Assembly (NCBI GenBank): GCA_050692555.1
Contig: JBOGVS010000013.1
Location: 6,383-70,382 of the forward strand
DNA from: DAITPV01 sp050692555
GTDB lineage: Bacteria > Actinomycetota > UBA4738 > CALAEC01
Length of the DNA: 64,000 bases
Reading direction: 5' to 3'
Each line of letters opens with the position of its first letter. Position 1 is the stretch's first letter. The notes beneath the pieces were generated by a model. The model was not told the DNA's origin. It saw only the letters and a list, made by a program, of their open reading frames with translations, and did no database searches. This document shows, in pieces, positions 8,213 to 15,518 of this stretch. The position numbers were made by a program, and so were the translations under genes.

Positions 8213-8656
8213 GTGGACCGATCGAGCATCGGCGCCAGCCTGGGCACGGTGACCTTCCCGGTGGAACGAGGGAAGGTCCGGGAGTTCGCCTCCGCGATCA
8301 TGGACGACAACCCTGTCTACCAGGAGGAGAAGGCCCCGCCGACCCCGCCGACCTTCACGATGGCCCAGCAGCTGTGGCCCACCACGTTCGACGGGGCGGC
8401 GCCGGACCTGTCCCTGGACTTCTCGCTGGTGCTTCACGGCGGGCAGGAGTTCGAGTACCTGGCCCCGGTCCACGCGGGTGACGTCCTCACCGGGGAAACG
8501 AAGGTTGCCGACGTGTACACCAAGGAAGGAAGGCGCGGAGGCACGCTGACCTTCGTGGTGCTCGAAACTACCTTCGCCAACCAGGATGGGCGGGACGTGG
8601 TCATCGCCCGCAACGTGCTCATCGAGACCTCGCAGGCCGCGACCGGGGAGGGGTGA
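8213..8656 (+). CDS. MaoC-type dehydratase with FAS1-like N-terminal hot-dog domain
   Basis: A 147-residue single hot-dog domain of the kind that forms the non-catalytic or substrate-binding half of heteromeric enoyl-CoA hydratases (HadA or ChsH2 N-terminal domain). Seen here: the lead FPVERGKVREFASAIMDDNPVY, the TPPTFTMAQQLW segment and the HGGQEFEYLAPVHAGDVL strand. The usual hydratase D-x-x-x-x-H motif is absent and is supplied by the next gene. In mycobacterial ChsH2 this domain is fused to a DUF35 domain; here the DUF35 part is a separate gene at 10260. First gene of a four-gene operon with overlapping starts and stops. Confidence 0.8.
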   Translation: MDRSSIGASLGTVTFPVERGKVREFASAIMDDNPVYQEEKAPPTPPTFTMAQQLWPTTFDGAAPDLSLDFSLVLHGGQEFEYLAPVHAGDVLTGETKVADVYTKEGRRGGTLTFVVLETTFANQDGRDVVIARNVLIETSQAATGEG

Positions 8657-9093
8657 TGCACCGCCTGGAGACCTTCTTCGACGACCTCCAGGAGGGAGAC
8701 CAGGGGCCGGCGTGGTCCACGCCCGCTCCCATGTCCCGGACGGACTTCGTCCGGTACGCCGGCGCGTCGGGGGACTTCAACCCGATGCACCACGACGACG
8801 AGTTCGCCCGGGCCGTGGGCTACCCGAGCGTCTTCGGCCACGGGATGCTCACGGCCGGGGTCCTGTCCCACTACCTCACCGACTGGCTGGGCGTGGGGAA
8901 CCTCCGGACGTTCCGGTCTCGGTTCAAGGGCCAGGTGTTTCCCGGCGACAAGCTGTCGTTCCAGGCCAACGTGACCCGCAAGTACACGGAAGGTGACGAG
9001 TCCCGGATCGACTGCGACCTCGCGGTGACGAATCAGAACGGCGAGGTCGTGCTCACGGGGGCGGCCACCGCAGCTCTGCCCCGGCGGGGATAG
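8656..9093 (+). CDS. MaoC-type enoyl-CoA hydratase subunit (ChsH1/HadB-like)
   Basis: A 145-residue hot-dog protein with the hydratase-2 motif: FVRYAGASGDFNPMHHDDEFA (Asp and His of the catalytic pair) and VFGHGMLTAGVLSHYLTDWLG. Expected to pair with the product of the gene before it, as ChsH1 pairs with ChsH2, and to add water to an enoyl-CoA made by an acyl-CoA dehydrogenase. The ATG at 8656 overlaps the previous stop (TGATG), so the subunits are probably made in equal amounts. Confidence 0.87.
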   Translation: MHRLETFFDDLQEGDQGPAWSTPAPMSRTDFVRYAGASGDFNPMHHDDEFARAVGYPSVFGHGMLTAGVLSHYLTDWLGVGNLRTFRSRFKGQVFPGDKLSFQANVTRKYTEGDESRIDCDLAVTNQNGEVVLTGAATAALPRRG

Positions 9094-9111
9094 CAGCAGC
9101 TTCATCACGCC

Positions 9112-10260
9112 ATGGGCCGGCGCCGGGCGCTCATCGCGGGGATCGCCGAGTCACGCTACGGCAACGTCCCGGACGCCACGCCTCTCCAGCTCCACGTCGA
9201 GGCCGCCGCCGGTGCGCTGGCGGACGCCGGCCTGTCCCGCGACGACGTGGATGGGTTGTTCTCCTGCGGGCCCGACGTCCTGCATCCGGTGGTCCTGGCC
9301 GAATACATGGGCCTCCGCCCCGGATTCGTCGACGGCACCCAGGTGGGGGGATCCTCCTGGGAGGTATTCGTCCACCACGCCATGACCGCCATCGAGGCGG
9401 GACTGTGCTCGGTGGCCCTTGTGGCGTACGGCAACACCGCGAGGTCCGACCTGAAGCGCGGCATCCGGACGGCCAACGTGCCCATCGAAGGACGGGGCCC
9501 GTCGCAGTTCGAGGCCCCCTACGGGCACACGGTGATCGGACGCCACGCCATGGCCGCCACCAGGCACACGCACGAGTTCGGCACCCGGCCGGAGCACCTG
9601 GCCGAGATCGCCGTGCAGATCCGCGCCAACTCCGCCCGCAATCCCCTGGCGATGTACCGCGACCCGATCACCGTCGACGACGTGCTGTCCTCGCGGATGG
9701 TCGCCTCGCCGCTCCACAAGCTGGACTGCTGCATCCGCTCCGACGGAGGCGGGGCGGTGGTGCTCGTGGCCGAGGACCACGCCCCGGACCTGCCCAAGCC
9801 GCCGGTGTCGGTGCTCGGCGCCGGAGAGGCCGTCTCTCATCACGTGATGTCGTCGTGGGAGGACCTCACCGAGTCGCCCGCTCGGTGGAGCGCCGAACGA
9901 GCCTTCGGGATGGCGGGGGTGAAGCCCGGGGACATCGACGTCCTCCAGGCCTACGACTCGTTCACGATCACGGTCCTGCTCACGCTGGAGGCCCTGGGGT
10001 TCTGCGGAAAGGGGGAGGGTGGACCGTTCGTGGAAGGCGGCACGCTGGAGCTGGGCGGCCGGCTCCCCACCAACACCGACGGCGGTGGCCTCTCGTCGAA
10101 TCACCCCGGGATGCGCGGAGTGTTCCTGATCATCGAGGCCGTGCGCCAGCTCCGGGGCGAGGCCACCGGACGCCAGGTCGACGGTGCCCGGCTGGCCGCG
10201 GTCAACGGGACCGGCGGGTGGTTCTCGTCCACAGGAACGCTGATCTTGGGGGTGGGTTAG
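9112..10260 (+). CDS. Thiolase-fold lipid-transfer protein, Ltp2-type retro-aldolase candidate
   Basis: A 382-residue thiolase-fold protein of the SCP-x/Ltp group. The conserved end segments ELGGRLPTNTDGGGLSSNHPGM and QAYDSFTITVLL are present. At the position of the thiolase nucleophilic cysteine (counted back from the IEAG helix, near VGGSSWEVFVHHA) there is a glycine, so it cannot be a classical thiolase. In steroid side-chain degradation Ltp2 has the same fold, lacks that cysteine and cleaves a beta-hydroxyacyl-CoA by retro-aldol chemistry in complex with a DUF35 domain. The neighbours (hydratase pair before, DUF35 after) fit that role. Product assignment is inference. Confidence 0.8.
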   Translation: MGRRRALIAGIAESRYGNVPDATPLQLHVEAAAGALADAGLSRDDVDGLFSCGPDVLHPVVLAEYMGLRPGFVDGTQVGGSSWEVFVHHAMTAIEAGLCSVALVAYGNTARSDLKRGIRTANVPIEGRGPSQFEAPYGHTVIGRHAMAATRHTHEFGTRPEHLAEIAVQIRANSARNPLAMYRDPITVDDVLSSRMVASPLHKLDCCIRSDGGGAVVLVAEDHAPDLPKPPVSVLGAGEAVSHHVMSSWEDLTESPARWSAERAFGMAGVKPGDIDVLQAYDSFTITVLLTLEALGFCGKGEGGPFVEGGTLELGGRLPTNTDGGGLSSNHPGMRGVFLIIEAVRQLRGEATGRQVDGARLAAVNGTGGWFSSTGTLILGVG

Positions 10261-10676
10261 TGGCAAGTCCCGCGTGGCACCTCCCTGAGCCCGACCCGGA
10301 GACCACGCCGTACTGGGAGGCGGCGGGGGAGGGCCGCCTCCTGATCAAGGAGTGCCGGGCCTGCGGGGCCTTGTTCTTCTACCCCCGGACCCATTGCCCC
10401 CGTTGCTGGTCCTCGGACACCGAGTGGCGCGAGGCGTCGGGCCGGGGGAGCGTGTACACGTTCACCGTGGTCCACCAGAACGACCTGCCGCCGTTCCGCG
10501 ACCGTGTCCCCTACGTGGTTGCCCTCATCGAGCTCGAAGAGGGGGTCCGGATGACCTCCAACGTGGAGGGGTGTCCCCCGGAACAGGTGGCCTGCGGGAT
10601 GCCGGTCCGGGTGGCCTTCCGCGAGGAAGCGGGGGAGGGGCGGACCGTGACCGTCCCTGTGTTCCGCCCCGCCTAG
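10260..10676 (+). CDS. Zn-ribbon OB-fold protein (DUF35), aldolase/thiolase partner
   Basis: A 138-residue protein with an N-terminal zinc ribbon (CRACG and CPRCW, about residues 35-55) and a C-terminal OB-fold (GRGSVYTFTVVHQ onward). DUF35 proteins bind thiolase-fold partners and present CoA-linked substrates. The GTG at 10260 overlaps the stop of the thiolase-fold gene (TAGTG). Together with the genes at 8213, 8656 and 9112 it forms a set equivalent to ChsH2(N)-ChsH1-Ltp2-ChsH2(C). Confidence 0.88.
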   Translation: MASPAWHLPEPDPETTPYWEAAGEGRLLIKECRACGALFFYPRTHCPRCWSSDTEWREASGRGSVYTFTVVHQNDLPPFRDRVPYVVALIELEEGVRMTSNVEGCPPEQVACGMPVRVAFREEAGEGRTVTVPVFRPA

Positions 10677-10679
10677 GAT
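10674..10679 (+). promoter_or_regulatory. -10 box of the peroxiredoxin gene, leaderless
   Basis: TAGGAT followed by 6 nt and the GTG at 10686; it overlaps the stop codon of the DUF35 gene. Confidence 0.4.
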
Positions 10680-10685
10680 GCCCGG

Positions 10686-11222
10686 GTGACCCCGGAAGGC
10701 AACTCGGTAGCCGCGCATCTCACAGGGCGCCCATTGCCCGACCTGGCACTTCGCAGCACGGCAGGCCAGCAGGTCGCCCTCACGGACCTGGGCACACCCC
10801 GAACGGTGCTGTACCTCTACCCCATGACGGGACGGCCGGGCGTGCCGTTGCCCGAAGATTGGGATCTCATCCCCGGTGCCCGGGGGTGCACCCCGGAGGC
10901 CTGTGGCTTTCGGGACCACCACGCCGACCTGGATGAGGCGGGTGCCGACGTGTATGGGCTGTCGAGCCAGGACACCGAGTACCAGCAAGAGGCCGTCGCT
11001 CGGCTGGATCTCCCGTTCCCGCTGCTTTCGGATACGCGCCTGGCGCTCGCCGAGGCATTGCAACTCCCCACCTTCACCGCGGGCGGCTTGAGGTTCTTCG
11101 AGCGCCTGACGATGATCGTCTCCGGACGCATCATCGAGCACGTGTTCTATCCCGTATTCCCGCCGGGGGAACATGCAGAGGAGCTGCTGTCCTTCCTACG
11201 GCAACGCCAAGCCCAAATGTAA
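10686..11222 (+). CDS. Peroxiredoxin (AhpC/TSA-redoxin family, PrxQ-like)
   Basis: Thiol peroxidase of 178 residues expected to reduce hydrogen or organic peroxides in the cytoplasm. The active-site segment is GARGCTPEACGFRDH (about residues 60-74), with the first cysteine as the peroxidatic residue and a second five residues later, as in the PrxQ/BCP group. The FPLLSDTRLALAEAL and GLRFFERLTMIVSGRI segments complete the fold. It has its own -10 box, so it need not be part of the upstream operon. Confidence 0.85.
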   Translation: MTPEGNSVAAHLTGRPLPDLALRSTAGQQVALTDLGTPRTVLYLYPMTGRPGVPLPEDWDLIPGARGCTPEACGFRDHHADLDEAGADVYGLSSQDTEYQQEAVARLDLPFPLLSDTRLALAEALQLPTFTAGGLRFFERLTMIVSGRIIEHVFYPVFPPGEHAEELLSFLRQRQAQM

Positions 11223-11239
11223 ACGAAGCTCAGGATCGC

Positions 11240-12040
11240 TCACGTGCCGGTGAACCTTGGGTCCCGGCGTTCCGCGAAGGCCGCCATTCCCTCGCGGATG
11301 TCGTTCGTGCCGGTAATGAGCTCCTGGGTCAGCGCCTCCTCTTCCAGCGAGGCCTCCAGGGTCGACTCCAGGGATAGATTGAGCAGCCGCTTGGCAAGGC
11401 CCAGGGCCCGGGTGGGTCCCTCGGCCAGCCGCTCGGCCCATTCCGTGGCGGCCTTCTCCAGCTCGGTGGGCGGCACAACCCTGTTCACCAGCCCGATGCG
11501 CTCGGCGTCGGCGGCGCTCCAGGGATCCGCGAACAGCACCATCTCCTTGGCCCTGGCCAGCCCGATCAGCCGGGGCAGGATGTAGGCCCCGCCGCCGTCG
11601 GGGACGATGCCCCGGCGGGCGAACACCTCGATGAACCGGGCGTTCTCCGAGGCCACCAGGAGGTCGCAGGCAAAGGCCAGGTGGCACCCGAACCCCGCTG
11701 CCACGCCGTTGACCGCCGCCACGGCGGGTACCTCCAGCTCCCACAGGGCCCGGAACAGCCGCTGGGTCCCGGTGCGGATGACATCCCGGACCGCTCCGGC
11801 CTCCCGGGTCGCCGACCGGGACGAGCCCGAGATGTCCGCCCCCGTGCAGAAGCCCTCGCCCGCACCCGTCACCACCAGGCAACGCAGCTCCGGATCGCCG
11901 GCCACGCGGTCGATGGCGTCGAGAAGCTCTTCTCGCATCTCCTGGTTGATGGCGTTCCGGACGTCGGGGCGGTTCAGCGTCAGCCAGGCCACCCCTCCTC
12001 GCCGCTCGAACACGATGGACTGATAGTCGCCTTCGCCCAT
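11240..12040 (-). CDS. Enoyl-CoA hydratase/isomerase family protein
   Basis: Crotonase-fold enzyme of 266 residues acting on acyl-CoA esters. The oxyanion-hole segments are GEGFCTGADI (about 62-71) and NGVAAGFGCHLAFACDLLVA (about 108-127). In place of the catalytic Glu pair of classical hydratases the second region reads RRGIVPDGGGAYILPRLIG, with an acidic Asp in the usual position, as in many isomerases and dienoyl-CoA isomerases. The reaction is therefore uncertain. It is followed downstream by nothing on this strand and is probably co-transcribed with the dehydrogenase that starts at 12944. Confidence 0.88.
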   Translation of the reverse strand: MGEGDYQSIVFERRGGVAWLTLNRPDVRNAINQEMREELLDAIDRVAGDPELRCLVVTGAGEGFCTGADISGSSRSATREAGAVRDVIRTGTQRLFRALWELEVPAVAAVNGVAAGFGCHLAFACDLLVASENARFIEVFARRGIVPDGGGAYILPRLIGLARAKEMVLFADPWSAADAERIGLVNRVVPPTELEKAATEWAERLAEGPTRALGLAKRLLNLSLESTLEASLEEEALTQELITGTNDIREGMAAFAERRDPRFTGT

Positions 12041-12041
12041 C

Positions 12042-12944
12042 TCAGCCCTTCCCCTTGTTCGGCTTCTGAACCACCACGTCCAGCCCCGGAGGGGTCATGT
12101 GCTCGGCGAGGACGGCGTCGAAGTGCTCGGCGATCTCCTCAGCGGTCCATCCGCCCGGCTTGTACATCACCGCCTGCGGCTTGAACTTCTGGAAGATCGT
12201 GTAGCCGTACCCCCGGCGGCCGAACACCTGGCCGTTGACGTGACCGGCTCGCTCGGACGCCAGGAACGCGATCAGTGGGGCGTTGAGGCTCGGGTCCATC
12301 TCCGGCGGGATCCCCTCCTGGCCCTCCGGAACGATCCCGGCGGTCATCCTGGTGGCGGCCACGGGAGCCACGGCGTTCGCGGTGACGCCGTACTTGCCGA
12401 GCTCCAGGGCCCACACGAAGGTCATCCCGGCGATCCCGGCCTTGGCCGCGGCGTAGTTCGTCTGTCCGAAGTTGCCCCGGAGACCGGCGCTCGAGGTGAT
12501 GTTGATGATTCGCCCGTACTCCTGTTCTCGCATGTGGCCGGCGGCGTGCCGGGTGCAGTTGAACGTCCCCTTCAGGTGCACGCCCACCACGGCATCGAAT
12601 TCCTCCTCGGCCATCTTGACCAGGGTCCGGTCCCGCACGATCCCGGCGTTGTTCACCAGGATGTCGATCCGCCCGAACTTGGAGACCGCGGTCTCGATGA
12701 TCGACTGGGCGCTGTCGAACTGGGAGACGTCGTCGTAGTTGGCCACCGCCTCGCCGCCGCCGCCCTCGATCTCCTGGACCACGTTCGCGGTGGGGTCGTC
12801 GGAACCGCCCCGGCCGTCGACCTCCACCCCCGGGTCGTTCACTACCACCCTGGCCCCCTGGTTCGCCAGCTCCAGGGCGATCGACCGTCCGATGCCCCGT
12901 CCCGAGCCCGTCACCACGGCCACCCGTCCATCGAGAAGCGTCAT
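12042..12944 (-). CDS. Short-chain dehydrogenase, 17-beta-HSD4-like 3-hydroxyacyl-CoA dehydrogenase
   Basis: NAD(P)-dependent oxidoreductase of 300 residues. Cofactor loop VTGSGRGIGRSIALELA, NNAG motif LVNNAGIVRDRTLVKM, catalytic S-Y-K as ITSSAGLRGNFGQTNYAAAKAG. The segment NDPGVEVDGRGGSDDPTANVV after the second strand is characteristic of the peroxisomal multifunctional enzyme 2 / Hsd4A type, which oxidises (3R)-hydroxyacyl-CoA in steroid side-chain breakdown. A C-terminal extension of about 45 residues follows the core. The enoyl-CoA hydratase gene lies 1 nt after its stop. Confidence 0.88.
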   Translation of the reverse strand: MTLLDGRVAVVTGSGRGIGRSIALELANQGARVVVNDPGVEVDGRGGSDDPTANVVQEIEGGGGEAVANYDDVSQFDSAQSIIETAVSKFGRIDILVNNAGIVRDRTLVKMAEEEFDAVVGVHLKGTFNCTRHAAGHMREQEYGRIINITSSAGLRGNFGQTNYAAAKAGIAGMTFVWALELGKYGVTANAVAPVAATRMTAGIVPEGQEGIPPEMDPSLNAPLIAFLASERAGHVNGQVFGRRGYGYTIFQKFKPQAVMYKPGGWTAEEIAEHFDAVLAEHMTPPGLDVVVQKPNKGKG

Positions 12945-12975
12945 GTGCTCCCTCCTTGCGTGCTTCGTCCTCGGC

Positions 12976-12981
12976 TACTGT
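12976..12981 (+). promoter_or_regulatory. -10 box of the LLM oxidoreductase gene, leaderless
   Basis: TACTGT, then 7 nt, then the GTG at 12989. Confidence 0.45.
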
Positions 12982-12988
12982 GGCCGCC

Positions 12989-13828
12989 GTGAAGTTCGGG
13001 ATCACGCTGGGGAAGCTGAACCCGAAGTCCTTTGTGGACGCCGCCCTGGCGGCCGAACGGCTGGGGTTCGAGTCGGTGTGGCTCCCCGAGCATCTTGTCC
13101 TTCCCGTCGACATGCGCGGACAGCTCGTGCCGGGTGAGGACCATCCGCCGGTGCCACCGGACACGCCCGTGTTCGACGCGCCGGCATACCTCGCGTTCCT
13201 CGCGGGGCGGACCGAACGGATCCGGCTGGGGACCCACGTGTACCTGCTGGGGATCCGGCATCCGTTCGTCTCGGCGCGGGCCTTTGCCACCCTGGACGTG
13301 GTGTCGGGAGGCCGGGCCGAGGCGGGGGTGGGCGCCGGGTGGATGACCAGCGAATGGGAGGCGGCCGGCCTCGATCCCCGGTCCCGGGGCCGGCGGCTGG
13401 ACGAGGCCATCGACGCGTGCAAACGGCTGTGGACCGAAGCCGTGGTGGAGCATCACGGCGAGTTCTTCGAATTCCCGCCGGTGGCCTTCGAGCCCAAGCC
13501 CGTGCAGCGCCCGCATCCTCCGGTCGTGGTGGGGGGCGAGTCGGACGTGGCCCTCCGCCGGGCCGCTCGCCGGGGCGATGGGTGGATCGGCATGGATCAC
13601 ACCCCGGAGTCCGCGGCCGAGCAGGTCGCCCGGCTGCGTCGCCACATCGACGAGGCCGGCCGGCCCGGAGATGCGCTGGAGGTCACCGTGTCCGGCTCGA
13701 TCACCGACCGCAGGGACGTCGATCGGTGGGAGGAGGCCGGCGTCGACCGGCTCATCGTCGCTCCGTGGCAGCGCTCGCAGGAGGCAGTGGAGGGCATGGA
13801 GCGATTCGCGGACCTGGTGCTGGGCTGA
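12989..13828 (+). CDS. LLM class (luciferase-like, probably F420-dependent) oxidoreductase
   Basis: A 279-residue TIM-barrel flavin/F420 oxidoreductase. Start KFGITLGKLNPKSFVDAALAAE, the LPEHLVLPV strand, the GRTERIRLGTHVYLLGIRHP segment and RAEAGVGAGWMTSEW are typical of actinobacterial F420-dependent LLM proteins. Substrate unknown; several LLM genes occur in steroid catabolic regions. The GTG at 12989 was preferred because a -10 box lies 7 nt upstream and it begins the conserved first strand. Divergent from the 17-beta-HSD4-like gene. Confidence 0.85.
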   Translation: MKFGITLGKLNPKSFVDAALAAERLGFESVWLPEHLVLPVDMRGQLVPGEDHPPVPPDTPVFDAPAYLAFLAGRTERIRLGTHVYLLGIRHPFVSARAFATLDVVSGGRAEAGVGAGWMTSEWEAAGLDPRSRGRRLDEAIDACKRLWTEAVVEHHGEFFEFPPVAFEPKPVQRPHPPVVVGGESDVALRRAARRGDGWIGMDHTPESAAEQVARLRRHIDEAGRPGDALEVTVSGSITDRRDVDRWEEAGVDRLIVAPWQRSQEAVEGMERFADLVLG

Positions 13829-13842
13829 ACGAGTTGCCGGGG

Positions 13843-14289
13843 TCATGCCCGGACCCACCGGGGAAGGGCCACATCTTTCCCGATCCGCTGAAACACCACC
13901 CGGACAGGTTCTCCGATCCGGATCGTGGCCGGGTCCACCTCGTCGATCGTGCCCTCCTCGGTAGCCACCAGGTTGCCCACCAGCCGGATCCCGGCGTCCT
14001 CCTCGAGCTCCACCACGACCACGTTGTACGGGGCCACGGCTTGGTACGCCGGGAGGAGAGGAGGGTGAGGGACCACGAACGACCAGATCGTTCCCCGCCC
14101 GGACATCGGCTTCCACGTGGACTCCGTGGACCGGCAGTGGGGGCACATCGGTCTCGGGGGGAACCGCAAGCGCCCGCAGCCCCCGCAGGCCTGGATGCGC
14201 AGCTCTCCCTGCAAGGTCCCTTCCCAGAAGGGCGCGCCGTCCTCGTCCTGGAGCGGGAGGAGGAGCCCCTCGTCGGTAGTGATGGCCAA
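13843..14289 (-). CDS. Zn-ribbon OB-fold protein (DUF35), partner of the upstream thiolase-fold protein
   Basis: A 148-residue DUF35 protein: zinc ribbon CGGCGRLRFPPRPMCPHC (about residues 36-53), then the OB-fold (GRGTIWSFVVPHPP, EDAGIRLVGNLVATEEG). Translation appears to start at TTG 14289, two bases after the stop of the thiolase-fold gene; no ATG or GTG is available near the conserved N terminus. It should form a complex with that protein. Confidence 0.87.
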   Translation of the reverse strand: MAITTDEGLLLPLQDEDGAPFWEGTLQGELRIQACGGCGRLRFPPRPMCPHCRSTESTWKPMSGRGTIWSFVVPHPPLLPAYQAVAPYNVVVVELEEDAGIRLVGNLVATEEGTIDEVDPATIRIGEPVRVVFQRIGKDVALPRWVRA

Positions 14290-14291
14290 GG

Positions 14292-15434
14292 TCAGCTCCG
14301 AAGCAGCAGGGCGCTGGTGGGCACGCCTTCACCCGAGGTGACCAGGCAGGTGTCCGCGCCCGGCACCTGAGCGGTGGAGGTTCCCCGCATCTGGCGGACG
14401 CCTTCGGTGATCAGGTTGAACCCGTGGACGTACGCCTCGGACAGGCCTCCTCCGGAGGTGTTCGTGGGAAGGGTGCCGCCGGGTTCCAGCGCGCCGTCCT
14501 CGGTGAACGCGGCGCCTTCACCGCGCCCGCAGAACCGGTAGCCCTCCAGGGAGAGAGGGATCAGCGAGGTGAACGCGTCGTAGATCTGGGCGACCTTGAC
14601 ATCCTCCGGCCCGAAGTCGGCCTGCTGCCACAGGAGCTGCCCGCACGACCACGACGGACCCTCGAGCGGGTCCGGGCCCCAGTAGTTGACCATGGTCTGG
14701 TGCTGGGCCGGCAGCCCCTGGGCGAACGCGTGCACGTAGGCGGGGGGGTGGGGACAGTCCCGGGCCCGGTCCGCCGAGACCACCACGCAGGCCAGAGCCC
14801 CGTCGGTCTCCAGGCAGTTGTCGAACAGGCACAGCGGCTCGGAGATCCACCGGGCCTCCATGTACTCGTCGCGGGTGAGCGGGCGCTCGTACATCATCGC
14901 GTTGGGGTTCCGGTTGGCGTGCTTCCGTACGGCGATGGCCACGTTGGCCAGGTGCTCCCGGGTAGCTTCGTACTCATGCATGTACCGGCGGGTGATCATG
15001 GCGATCTCGTCCACCGGGCGCAGCAGGCCCCATGGCCTGGACCACTGGGCGGGGACGGGGAGCTGGCGGACGGTGTCGGTCCACGGCCGGGCCCCCGATC
15101 CTCGCTTCCGCGACCTCCACGCCACGCCCACGGTGGCTTGACCGGTGGCCACGGCCATGGCCAGGTGCCCCACCGTGGCGCACCCGCCGCCTCCGCCGTA
15201 CCCCACCTTGCTGAAGAACGTTACGTCGCCGGCCCCGATGCTCTTGGCCACCTCAACCTCTTCGGTCTCCTCCATCGTGTAGGAGGCGAAGGCGTCGACC
15301 TCGGAAGGGTCGATCCCGGCGTCGTCCAGGGCGGCCACGATGGCCTGGCAGGCCAGCTGTTTCTCCGTGGGCTCCAGCCGCTTGGCGAACGCGGTCTGGC
15401 CGATCCCCACGATCGCGGTGCCGTCCTTGAGCAT
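14292..15434 (-). CDS. Thiolase-fold lipid-transfer protein lacking the nucleophilic cysteine
   Basis: A 380-residue SCP-x/Ltp-type protein: AIVGIGQTAFAKRLEPTEKQ at the start, AQIYDAFTSLIPLSLEGY and GGTLPTNTSGGGLSEAYVHG near the end. Counting back from the AVATG helix, the position of the catalytic cysteine falls in the glycine run of KVGYGGGGGCATVGHL and is Gly; a cysteine lies four residues further on, so a classical thiolase role is doubtful and an aldolase or CoA-ester lyase role with DUF35 is likelier. The operon is read from the minus-strand -10 box TACACT (15468-15473) just downstream of operator 1. Confidence 0.8.
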   Translation of the reverse strand: MLKDGTAIVGIGQTAFAKRLEPTEKQLACQAIVAALDDAGIDPSEVDAFASYTMEETEEVEVAKSIGAGDVTFFSKVGYGGGGGCATVGHLAMAVATGQATVGVAWRSRKRGSGARPWTDTVRQLPVPAQWSRPWGLLRPVDEIAMITRRYMHEYEATREHLANVAIAVRKHANRNPNAMMYERPLTRDEYMEARWISEPLCLFDNCLETDGALACVVVSADRARDCPHPPAYVHAFAQGLPAQHQTMVNYWGPDPLEGPSWSCGQLLWQQADFGPEDVKVAQIYDAFTSLIPLSLEGYRFCGRGEGAAFTEDGALEPGGTLPTNTSGGGLSEAYVHGFNLITEGVRQMRGTSTAQVPGADTCLVTSGEGVPTSALLLRS

Positions 15435-15475
15435 GCGTGCCTTTCCCGGGGCCGAGTGGCCGCGCTAGTGTAGAC

Positions 15476-15490
15476 CTGACAGACCGTCAG
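15476..15490. promoter_or_regulatory. Regulon operator 1 (CTGAC-N5-GTCAG), divergent
   Basis: CTGACAGACCGTCAG, perfect arms, lies between the thiolase-fold/DUF35 operon (minus) and the acyl-CoA ligase operon (plus). On the minus strand it abuts the -10 box TACACT; on the plus strand it is 28 bp before the GTG at 15519. Confidence 0.7.
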
Positions 15491-15518
15491 ATTCATTTTC
15501 CAGGAGGCGAGCCGACCC

